Of a stretch of 64,000 bases of DNA, positions 25,718-33,547 are shown in pieces. Numbering within the stretch: the first letter of the stretch is position 1; each line of letters opens with the position of its first letter. The position numbers and the translations under genes are program-made. Source of the stretch: Ruegeria pomeroyi DSS-3 (GTDB lineage: Bacteria; Pseudomonadota; Alphaproteobacteria; Rhodobacterales; Rhodobacteraceae); contig NC_006569.1 in the NCBI RefSeq assembly GCF_000011965.2, positions 186,001 to 250,000 on the forward strand, given 5' to 3'. The notes under the pieces are model-generated. The model ran no database searches. It was not told where the DNA came from and worked only from the letters and a program-made list of their open reading frames with translations.

Positions 25718-26725
25718 TCAGTTTGTTGCCGCGACAGGGTCGATCCGGTAGACCCAGTAGCCGCCGGTTTGAAAAACCAGCTTCGCTCCGGGCACCAGGC
25801 CGACACGGGCGGTGTTGAACGGCAACAGCTGCCCCAGCAGCGTGGCCTTGTCCTTGGCATCGGCCAGGAAGTAGCTCCGGATCGTGTCATCACCGATCTG
25901 GCTGACCGTGTAGGCGGCATAATCCTGATCGGCGATCCAGGTCTTGACCTGCCGGGTCACGTCATGGGCATGGGTGCCGCCAGGGAAATCCTTGAGCCCC
26001 ACCAGGATCTTGTCCGGTGCGGTGATGCCCACATCGAAACTGTCGCGGACATGCAAAGCGATGTAAGCTTCACTGCCCCCGGCCATAACCTGCAACCGGG
26101 CAAGACCATAGGCATCTTCGGCCACCATTGCGTCGATGAAGTCACGAAACAATTCCGGCTGCTCGGTTTCGGAGCGTTCGCCCAGCCACCGCTTTTCCAT
26201 CCTCAGAACGGTATCCTCGGTGCCCGCCGGGGCGCGATATGCCTGCTGGCCCGCCATCGCCGCCAGCGGATAGTGACTGGGCGCAAACTGGCTCAGACGA
26301 TCCGACAGATCCGGCATCGCAAGAACAACTGCATCCTCGGGCAGATGCGACTTCAGCGCCGTGATCAGCGCAATTTCCTCGGATGGCTTGATATCCGACC
26401 GCAGGACAGGCTCGGTCACCCGGCTTTGCCAGCCAACGATCAGATCACGCCCGCCCGGCAATTCGATCACCTCGGCCCGTGCCAGCGCCAGATCGGTTTC
26501 CGGCACCGTCAGGTCATAGATCTTTGCCTGCGCGCCTTCGATCATACCTGCCAGTTGCCGTGTTTCTTCCGACAGCTCCTCCTCTGCTACCTTATAGGCG
26601 TAGGGATCCGGCGTGTTATCGGCGACACTGCCGCCTCGGGAAAAAAAGAAAATACCAGCAACCGCCATCGGTACAATGACCGACAGAAGGACAGCGATCG
26701 TTCGGGAGGGGAGAAGTCTGTACAT
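25718..26725 (-). CDS. haoB: HaoB, partner of hydroxylamine oxidoreductase
   Basis: The gene directly follows haoA, the position of haoB in ammonia oxidisers and methanotrophs. The product (335 residues from the ATG at 26725; GTGs at 26734 and 26740 are possible) has one N-terminal helix (TIAVLLSVIVPMAVAGIFFF) and a large periplasmic domain with GGYWVYRI at the end and no haem motif. HaoB's function is unresolved; a role in HAO assembly or electron transfer is usually suggested. The identification rests mostly on position and general layout. Confidence 0.75.
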   Translation of the reverse strand: MYRLLPSRTIAVLLSVIVPMAVAGIFFFSRGGSVADNTPDPYAYKVAEEELSEETRQLAGMIEGAQAKIYDLTVPETDLALARAEVIELPGGRDLIVGWQSRVTEPVLRSDIKPSEEIALITALKSHLPEDAVVLAMPDLSDRLSQFAPSHYPLAAMAGQQAYRAPAGTEDTVLRMEKRWLGERSETEQPELFRDFIDAMVAEDAYGLARLQVMAGGSEAYIALHVRDSFDVGITAPDKILVGLKDFPGGTHAHDVTRQVKTWIADQDYAAYTVSQIGDDTIRSYFLADAKDKATLLGQLLPFNTARVGLVPGAKLVFQTGGYWVYRIDPVAATN

Positions 26726-26758
26726 GTCAGTCACCGGCACCTTGGAGGGGAAGAGGGC

Positions 26759-28345
26759 TCAATTGCCCTCCTCCAGTTTCTTGATGCGGGCCAGCATGTC
26801 GGCCTTCTCACGCAGGGTGGTGTCTGCGTCCTTGATCCGGGCAAGGCTGCGGATCAGCTTGGCCCAGCCATTCGAGTAGGTGAAGCCGCCCGGGTTGACA
26901 TGCGCCAGCCCCTTGAAGTGCTTCATGATATGCTGTTCCCACATCTCGGCATATTCGACATCAATCGCGGTCGGATTGTTGCCCTGACTGGCGAAGAAGC
27001 CGAAGAAGCCACCGGGCGCATCCTCATCGGGTGCCGGGGGCGCCGGACGGTTGGTGGTCTGACCGGTCAGCATCCCGTCATCGTAGAGACCTTGCATGAT
27101 GACCTTGGCTTCTTTCACCAGCTCGATGCCGTCGATCGTGCCCTGATCCATCACGTCAAGATACGAGCGAGCAAAGCTTTCCGAGTGGCACTGCGTACAG
27201 GTGGCAACCCAGCTTTCCTTACGCTCCTCGAACCACGGATGGTCAAGATTGTCGGCGATCTCGGGCATCGGGTTGAAGCCCCAGCGCACCTTCTGAACCA
27301 GGTTGTGGCCATACTCGCCTTCATATTCCATGTGGCAGGTCTGGCAGGTGGGCGCGGTCTGCCCGCCCTGTTCGAAGGCCTGCGCCAGCGGCAGTTCCCA
27401 GTCCCATTCGTCGCCCGACGCGTTGTAGATCACGCCATGCTTGGACAGCATGAAGTTTTCGAACTCGTTGTGGTCCACGCCGTTGTGGCAGGTCGAACAG
27501 GCCTCGGGCTTGCGCGCCTCGGCAGCCGAGAACTCATGACGTGTATGACAGGAGTTACAGGTGTTCTGCGTGGTGTGGCACATGGTGCAGCCTGCGGCCA
27601 CTTCGCGCTGCTCCATCCCGGCCCAGATCGCCGTTTCGACATTGGCGATATATGACAGCGCATGGCTCGGGCGCCCGTCCGGCCACTGATCCTGTGGCCA
27701 GTCCAGCGTGTCACGCTCGGATTCTCGCTCGGCAAACTCCTGAACGTGGCATTGCCCGCAACTCGCTGCATCCGGCATGTAAAGATCGGTCTTGTGATTG
27801 CCGCTTTCGACCCCCACGCCCATGTGGCAGTCAATGCAACCGACATCATTCAGACGCTGACCTTCTTCCAGCAGACCCATCGAGTGCAGGTTGGTTTCGA
27901 CCTGCCCGATCAGTTCCTGCTTGTAATGACGGCTGTCAGAGGCATCCAGGCCCCGGATCTCGTCCAGATTGCCATGCACCGAGTTTTCCCAGGAATGCAC
28001 CCAGCCCGGGGTCACGCTTTCATGGCATTCCACGCATTCGGTGCGCGACACCTCGATGTCCAGATCCGGGCCTTGGTAGAAATTCTGCGGCGCCATATAG
28101 GCCGAAAACGGGATCGGCTCCCACAGGTCGGCAAAAGCGCCCTCACCGGCGCCCTGCTCGGGATCGCGGTAGCGTTTCACCAACGCGTCATACAACACAT
28201 TCGGCGCAACATCCTTGTCCAGACCCAGCGCGGTGTAAAGCGCGTCGGGTATTTCCGCCCGGGCCGGGGTTATCAGTAACGCGCTGAACAACACACAAAG
28301 CGCCGGCCGGATCTTGTTCAGGAAATTCAACTTGGCTGCCATCAT
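26759..28345 (-). CDS. haoA: Octahaem hydroxylamine oxidoreductase (HAO)
   Basis: The 528-residue protein has a signal peptide (LNFLNKIRPALCVLFSALL) and exactly eight CXXCH sites: CVECH, CIDCH, CGQCH, CTMCH, CNSCH, CSTCH, CQTCH and CTQCH, at about residues 104, 170, 196, 253, 263, 283, 334 and 383. A C-terminal HVNPGGFTYSNGW carries a Tyr near residue 490, a candidate for the cross-link to the catalytic P460 haem of HAO. Expected reaction: oxidation of hydroxylamine in the periplasm to NO or nitrite. The start at 28345 follows AGGGAGAGG. No C-terminal membrane helix is visible, and ccm genes follow downstream. Confidence 0.93.
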   Translation of the reverse strand: MMAAKLNFLNKIRPALCVLFSALLITPARAEIPDALYTALGLDKDVAPNVLYDALVKRYRDPEQGAGEGAFADLWEPIPFSAYMAPQNFYQGPDLDIEVSRTECVECHESVTPGWVHSWENSVHGNLDEIRGLDASDSRHYKQELIGQVETNLHSMGLLEEGQRLNDVGCIDCHMGVGVESGNHKTDLYMPDAASCGQCHVQEFAERESERDTLDWPQDQWPDGRPSHALSYIANVETAIWAGMEQREVAAGCTMCHTTQNTCNSCHTRHEFSAAEARKPEACSTCHNGVDHNEFENFMLSKHGVIYNASGDEWDWELPLAQAFEQGGQTAPTCQTCHMEYEGEYGHNLVQKVRWGFNPMPEIADNLDHPWFEERKESWVATCTQCHSESFARSYLDVMDQGTIDGIELVKEAKVIMQGLYDDGMLTGQTTNRPAPPAPDEDAPGGFFGFFASQGNNPTAIDVEYAEMWEQHIMKHFKGLAHVNPGGFTYSNGWAKLIRSLARIKDADTTLREKADMLARIKKLEEGN

Positions 28346-28653
28346 TTTCCTCTCCCTGCGCATGGTGCGGGCAACGGACTTCGTCAGCCTGGATCTTTGG
28401 GAAAAGCGGGCCGGGGGTGTAGAGCCGCCGGTATCATTTCCGATAGGTCCGGCGATAAATAACTTTATTACAGTAGCTTACGAAGATAGCAGCGCGCTTT
28501 TCAGCCGCCCGGAATCGCTTGATCCTCGGGCCTCAGTCATCAACACAAAGACCCCCTGCCCCGGCACGGGTCCGGAACGGGGGCAAGGGCAAACCTGCGG
28601 CGACCTGCGTCCCGAAAACCGGACCAATTCAAGCTGGAATTTTCCATTTATGA

Positions 28654-28667
28654 TCCCGCATGCGGGA
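28654..28667. promoter_or_regulatory. Perfect 14-bp palindrome TCCCGCATGCGGGA
   Basis: TCCCGCA is followed directly by its reverse complement. It lies about 310 bases upstream of haoA and immediately before the ribosome site of the 15-codon frame. It could be an operator or the stem of a small RNA. Confidence 0.4.
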
Positions 28668-28680
28668 GAAGGAGAATTCG

Positions 28681-28728
28681 ATGAAGAGACGCAAAAGCGA
28701 AAATTGCGTTTGTGCTGAAGCAGGTTGA
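28681..28728 (+). CDS. Possible 15-residue peptide with a strong ribosome site
   Basis: ATG at 28681 follows GGAGAAGGAG at good spacing and encodes MKRRKSENCVCAEAG before a TGA. The strong ribosome site and basic N-terminus are suggestive of a leader peptide or a remnant of a longer gene, but the frame is too short to judge. Confidence 0.25.
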   Translation: MKRRKSENCVCAEAG

Positions 28729-28874
28729 AGATAACCCATTGATTTCTAACAGGAGTCACACTTCAGTGTAGCGCGCTCCGCGGCACGTCCACGAAACCGA
28801 TAATGAGAGTCATGTATAACTCATAAATTGCCCGTTCGCCGAGGTTACCGATACTGCGAACACGCTTGGCACCT

Positions 28875-28887
28875 GTCACCCGGTGAC
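28875..28887. promoter_or_regulatory. Short palindrome GTCACC-C-GGTGAC upstream of hisD
   Basis: A perfect 6-1-6 inverted repeat 62 bases before the hisD start. It could be an operator; no regulator can be assigned. Confidence 0.3.
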
Positions 28888-28949
28888 GAAACGCCTAACG
28901 CTTGAGGCGGGCGGGCAGTCCGGTTATGTCACCGCCAAAGGAGAGCCCG

Positions 28950-30251
28950 ATGCCCCAGTTCCTCGACAGCCGCCAACCCGATTTCGAGACCGCCTTTACC
29001 GCCCTCCTGGGTGCCAAGCGCGAGGACAGCCCAGATGTCGATGCGGTGGTGGCCGGGATCATCGCCGATGTGCGCGCCCGCGGCGATGCGGCGGTGATCG
29101 AGTTGACCGAGCGGTTCGACCGGGTCGCGCTGACGCCACAGTCGCTGCGGTTCTCCACCGAAGAGATCGCGCAAGCGGTCGATGAGGTGCCCGCCCCCGA
29201 ACGCGCCGCGCTGGAACTGGCCGCCGCGCGCATCCGGGCCTATCACGAGCGGCAGATGCCGCAGGATGCGGACTGGACCGATGACACCGGCGCGCGGCTG
29301 GGCTGGCGCTGGTCGGCGGTCTCGGCGGCGGGGCTTTACGTGCCGGGCGGTCTGGCCTCCTACCCCTCCTCGGTGCTGATGAACGCCATTCCGGCCAAGG
29401 TGGCGGGCGTGGGTCGTCTGGCCATCGCCGTGCCCACCCCCGATGGGCAGGTCAACCCGCTGGTGCTGCTGGCCGCGCAGATCTCGGGCGTTGACGAGGT
29501 CTATCGCATCGGCGGCGCCCAGGCGATTGCCGCGCTCGCCTATGGCACTGACACCATCGCCCCGGTCGATAAGATCACCGGCCCCGGCAACGCCTTTGTT
29601 GCGGCAGCCAAGCGACGGGTGTTCGGCAAGGTGGGCATCGACATGATCGCCGGTCCTTCCGAGATCCTGGTGATTGCAGACCGCGACAACGATCCCGACT
29701 GGATCGCGCTCGACCTGCTCAGCCAGGCCGAACATGACGAAAGCGCCCAGTCGATCCTGATCACCGACGATGCCGCCTTTGGCCGGGCCGTGGCCGAAGC
29801 GGTGGACAAGCGGCTGGAAACGCTGGAACGCCGCGCCATCGCCGGGGTCAGCTGGCGCGATTTCGGCGCCGTCATCACCGTATCCGACCTGGACGAAGCG
29901 GCGGCGCTGTCCAACCGTATCGCGCCCGAGCACCTGGAGCTGTGCGTCTCAGACCCCGAGGCGTTGGCGGCCAGGACCATACATGCCGGGGCCATCTTCC
30001 TGGGTCAGTATACGCCCGAGGCAATCGGCGATTATGTCGGCGGCCCCAACCACGTGCTGCCCACCGCGCGCTCGGCCCGGTTCTCATCCGGTTTGAGCGT
30101 GATGGACTTCCTCAAGCGCACCACAATGTCGCGAATGACACCCGAGGCGCTGCGCGCCATCGGCCCGGCGGCGGCACAGCTGGCGCGCTCGGAAAGCCTC
30201 GAAGCGCATGGGTTGTCGGTTCAGGCCCGGCTCGACCGGTTGAACGGCTAG
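28950..30251 (+). CDS. hisD: Histidinol dehydrogenase (HisD family)
   Basis: Start at 28950 (MPQFLDSRQPDFETAF) after AAAGGAGAG gives 433 residues. HisD features are YVPGGLASYPSSVLMNAIPAKVAG, IGGAQAIAALAYGT, KITGPGNAFVAAAKR, AGPSEILVIAD, SQAEHDESAQ (Zn His) and ISNRIAPEHLEL-type ANRIAPEHLE stretch. It oxidises histidinol to histidine in two NAD-dependent steps; some paralogues act on other amino-alcohols. No other his genes are near. Its stop shares CTAG with the stop of the convergent NTPase gene. Confidence 0.94.
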   Translation: MPQFLDSRQPDFETAFTALLGAKREDSPDVDAVVAGIIADVRARGDAAVIELTERFDRVALTPQSLRFSTEEIAQAVDEVPAPERAALELAAARIRAYHERQMPQDADWTDDTGARLGWRWSAVSAAGLYVPGGLASYPSSVLMNAIPAKVAGVGRLAIAVPTPDGQVNPLVLLAAQISGVDEVYRIGGAQAIAALAYGTDTIAPVDKITGPGNAFVAAAKRRVFGKVGIDMIAGPSEILVIADRDNDPDWIALDLLSQAEHDESAQSILITDDAAFGRAVAEAVDKRLETLERRAIAGVSWRDFGAVITVSDLDEAAALSNRIAPEHLELCVSDPEALAARTIHAGAIFLGQYTPEAIGDYVGGPNHVLPTARSARFSSGLSVMDFLKRTTMSRMTPEALRAIGPAAAQLARSESLEAHGLSVQARLDRLNG

Positions 30252-33200
30252 ATTTCCAGATCGCGGGCAAAGGGAAAGAACCAGGCGCTGAGGCTGTCGA
30301 ACATCTCGCGCACGGTCCCCGCGCGGCTGTCGAACTCCGCGAGACAAGCGCAAAGCGTGCCCAGTTCGCCGCATTGATCGGCCACCTCGACCAGTGTCGC
30401 CGACTGGTTGCGGCTGTACCCGCTCAGCGCCGACATCCGCAGCTCTTCGGGCCAATGGCGGGCCCGCTGGGCCAGCGCCTCGGCCAGGCGAAGCACCACC
30501 TCGCCCTCCTGCTCCTCGAGGATGCGCCGCAAGGGTGGGTAGAGGTCGGGGTTCAACCCCCGGAACATGCGAAACGCCAGGTCCGTTTGCGGCAGCGCTT
30601 CGCTGGCCAGCAACCGGGTCAGGTCCTCTTCCTCGCCGAACTGACGATAGAGATCGGTGATATCCGAAATCCCCGGCGCGCCATGCGCCCAGAATTTCTC
30701 CAGCCGCCCGGCCAGATCGGGGGCGGCTTCGAACAGTGCACCAAATTCCTCCTCCGCCCGACCAGCCCGCCCCGCCGCCAGCGACAGGGCACGCGGAGAG
30801 CGAGAAATGGGTTTGCCTGACAAGGGGACACCCCGCCCCGACGCCATCAAGGCGGTCTTGCGTCCCAGCCATCCGTCAAGAATGCTCCCGGACATGCGAT
30901 AGGCATCCACGTAGGATTTGAAATCAGCGCCTTGCAGAACATCCAGTTCCTTGTGGCGTTGCATCGGATCGGTTTGCTGGGCAATGAACGCGATCACGCC
31001 CGGCAAGGCGCGCTGATGATCTGCGGAGTCTAGAAAGACGCTGGCGGCCTGGGCCATCGCGGATGTCTCGACCCCGCTGCCCGCCACCAGCAGGCATTGC
31101 CACATCGGGTGTCGCCAGTAGCCGCGCTGCATCGCGTCGGCATGATCTTCAGCTATCTCCTTGTTGCTGCGAAACTCCAGAGCCTCGAAATAGCGCGGCG
31201 CCAGATCGGCCACCTCGGCAAAGCGGGCAGCGGCAAAGGCGCGCTGGATGTCGCGCGACAGGCGCGAGGCGGACCGCCAGTCGGACCCGTCGGGACGATA
31301 GACATCCTCATGGGCGCGTACGCCCAGCGGATCACCGGCGCGGCTTTCGCTGGCTTCGCTGACGGTGGTGAAATCCTCGTCCGCCGTGCTCAGCCCATGT
31401 TGCGCGGCCGAGGTGAATTCCTGCTTTTCGGCCAGCTCGCGCAGATCGTCGCCCAGGTCGAACGCCTCTTCCTTGCTCAACACCCGGCCCAGCAGAACAT
31501 TGACCCGCGCCCGCCAGGCGGCGGGCAACGTTTCCAGATCCTCGCCCAACGACAGATCCAGCGCGCGCGCGGTTTGAGCATCGAATTCCGGCACATCCCG
31601 TGGCGACAGAAACGCTTCGTAATAGAGCGCGTGAAGATTGCGCATCTCGGGGTCCATCGCCTGCCACCGCTGGCGGGCGCCCTCATCGGACCCGTCGGGC
31701 GGGCCCAGTCGGAAATAGTCGCGCGCGGCGGAACAGACGGCCAGCGCATCCTCGCGCAGCCGCGCCTTGCGCTTGTGGTCGGCGGCGGTATCGGCCTCGC
31801 GCGGGCCGGCAAACAGGCCAGCAACCATCATCCGCCGCACATCGGCCCGGTGACGCAGGTCAAAGGGCGGCTCGCCCGGATCGACCAGCCAGTATTCATT
31901 CTCAAGCTTTTTGCGCAGCGCCTCGGCCCTGCCCTCGGGCAACACGGTGCCCTCGGGCAGACCCAGACAGGGCACCGCCAGCACAAAGCGGATCAGGTCG
32001 GTATTGATCTGACGCAGCACCAGACCGGGATGCGCCAGGCTGCGCAATTCAGGGTCGTCGATCCGGTCGAGGATGCGTTCATAAAGGAAGCGATGGGCAA
32101 ATTCCGAGCGAAAGGCCCCGGCCCCGTCCTCTTCCAGATCGGCGATCAGGTCGGCGATATCACCGTCATGAGTGCGCGCGTATTTAACAAATATCAACAG
32201 CGCCAGCGGGTGCCCCTTGAGCAGGCGGCTGACAGTGCGGCGCAGGGTCTCGTCGGTCAGCACCGGTGGGCGGTCGATACCCTTGCGCTGTTGGTCCTCT
32301 TCGGACAGGCGCCGATCCTCTTCCTCGATCAGCTGCGCGCCCGCCTCGACCGAGAGGCCATCCAGCGTGATCCGGCGCGAGGACGGGCCAAATCGGTCGT
32401 CCAGCTCCTCGCCTTCCAGCGGTTCGGCGCGGCCCGACAGCACACAGCGCAGGCCCGGCAGTTCGCGGCGGAACTGTTCCTCGACCGCCAGGATCAACCG
32501 CACCACCTCGCCGCCCTGCCGGTCGACCGCCTCGAAACTGTCAAAGGCCAGGGCGATGGGTTGCGACCGCAGGCCATGCGTCCAATCACCCCTGAACCAG
32601 CCGGGCAGCTGGCTTTCCAGGAAATCGGCCTGGGCACCGTGATCGCGCACCTCGCCCATCAGGTCGGTCGAGGACAACATCGCGCGCCGCATGCGCAATT
32701 GTTTCGAAACATTGGCGGCGGCTTCGGGCGGGTCCAGCGTGCGGGTCACGCCGACGGCAATCTGGTTGAGGATCTCACGGGCGATCTGGAACGGCGCGCC
32801 GGTTTTCAGCTGTGGCCGGTCGAAATCGAGGATCACGGTGATCGGGGCATCGCGCCGCGTCTGCCAATCCTGCAACAGCCGGGCCAGCACCGCCGATTTG
32901 CCGATGCCCCCTGTGCCGGTCAGCAACAGCGGGCGCGTGTCCTTGGTTTTGCCGCGCAGAAAGTGCGACAGGCGCCGGCGGATATTGTCATAGCCGAAAT
33001 GGCGGCGCGGCAGCACGATGACCAGATCGCGCCATTTCTGCACCTCCTGGATTTGCCGCTTGGCCTCGCTTTCGAGCGTTTCGAGTGCGCGAGCATCCAG
33101 CGCCGGCACCGCGCGGGCGAACTGTACCGCGTCCAGAATGGCCGCGTTGTGGCGCAGATGGGTCAGCAGGCGGGTCTCGTTGTCGCTGCCCTTGGGCCGG

Positions 33201-33547
33201 GCCACCTCGACCTGCGCACCGGCCAGCAGCTGATGCAGCACCTGCCCGAACAGATCGTCCTGCCAGGGCGTGGGCGCCAGCTCCAGCGCCTGATCCAGCT
33301 GCGCCCGAGTCAGAAACCGGCGCAGCGCGGCGGCGCGCGGATCGGGCGCCAACATCCAGCCATAGCGGGGGGACGCTTCCGGCACCGGGCACAGAACCTC
33401 GGTCACGCCGCGCGACAGCGCGCCCAGAACATCATGGCGCAGGTCGGGCCGGTCCTCGACCCCAAGCGCATCACACAAGGCGTCGGGTTCGTAACAGCCG
33501 CACACCGCACTCAGCTCTTGTGCGAGGTCGATCAGGGCCTGCCGCAT
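30248..33547 (-). CDS. STAND-type NTPase, 1099 residues, last gene of the protease operon
   Basis: The first 110 residues form a helical domain reminiscent of effector-associated domains, followed at about 207-219 by Walker A (LLLTGTGGIGKSA), Walker B (PIALAFDSFEAVD) and a sensor-like LRCVLSGRAE, the order of AP-ATPase/STAND NTPases. The C-terminal half is helical, with repeat-like stretches rich in Leu, Ala, Arg and Asp/Glu, as in ligand-sensing arms. STAND proteins act as switches that assemble when they sense a trigger. The ATG at 33547 overlaps the upstream stop as TGATG. No effector domain of its own is visible, so the upstream proteases are the probable effectors. Function in detail is unknown. 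Confidence 0.8.
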   Translation of the reverse strand: MRQALIDLAQELSAVCGCYEPDALCDALGVEDRPDLRHDVLGALSRGVTEVLCPVPEASPRYGWMLAPDPRAAALRRFLTRAQLDQALELAPTPWQDDLFGQVLHQLLAGAQVEVARPKGSDNETRLLTHLRHNAAILDAVQFARAVPALDARALETLESEAKRQIQEVQKWRDLVIVLPRRHFGYDNIRRRLSHFLRGKTKDTRPLLLTGTGGIGKSAVLARLLQDWQTRRDAPITVILDFDRPQLKTGAPFQIAREILNQIAVGVTRTLDPPEAAANVSKQLRMRRAMLSSTDLMGEVRDHGAQADFLESQLPGWFRGDWTHGLRSQPIALAFDSFEAVDRQGGEVVRLILAVEEQFRRELPGLRCVLSGRAEPLEGEELDDRFGPSSRRITLDGLSVEAGAQLIEEEDRRLSEEDQQRKGIDRPPVLTDETLRRTVSRLLKGHPLALLIFVKYARTHDGDIADLIADLEEDGAGAFRSEFAHRFLYERILDRIDDPELRSLAHPGLVLRQINTDLIRFVLAVPCLGLPEGTVLPEGRAEALRKKLENEYWLVDPGEPPFDLRHRADVRRMMVAGLFAGPREADTAADHKRKARLREDALAVCSAARDYFRLGPPDGSDEGARQRWQAMDPEMRNLHALYYEAFLSPRDVPEFDAQTARALDLSLGEDLETLPAAWRARVNVLLGRVLSKEEAFDLGDDLRELAEKQEFTSAAQHGLSTADEDFTTVSEASESRAGDPLGVRAHEDVYRPDGSDWRSASRLSRDIQRAFAAARFAEVADLAPRYFEALEFRSNKEIAEDHADAMQRGYWRHPMWQCLLVAGSGVETSAMAQAASVFLDSADHQRALPGVIAFIAQQTDPMQRHKELDVLQGADFKSYVDAYRMSGSILDGWLGRKTALMASGRGVPLSGKPISRSPRALSLAAGRAGRAEEEFGALFEAAPDLAGRLEKFWAHGAPGISDITDLYRQFGEEEDLTRLLASEALPQTDLAFRMFRGLNPDLYPPLRRILEEQEGEVVLRLAEALAQRARHWPEELRMSALSGYSRNQSATLVEVADQCGELGTLCACLAEFDSRAGTVREMFDSLSAWFFPFARDLEI

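Larger units (their letters stand above)
28346..28949. other. Gene-poor 600-base region upstream of haoA and hisD
   Basis: I see no convincing gene here. The stretch is less GC-rich than its right-hand neighbour. It must hold the promoters of haoA and hisD. It contains the palindromes listed at 28654-28667 and 28875-28887 and a 15-codon frame at 28681-28728. No Crp/Fnr-type box matching the norC or nirS sites is visible. Confidence 0.6.

Noticed and set aside
25664..27655. A 663-residue open frame opposite haoB and haoA
   Set aside because: Antisense to an eight-CXXCH protein; no independent evidence for a gene.
28478..28759. A 93-residue minus-strand frame upstream of haoA
   Set aside because: No ribosome site, no domain and a low-complexity Ser/Pro/Arg composition.
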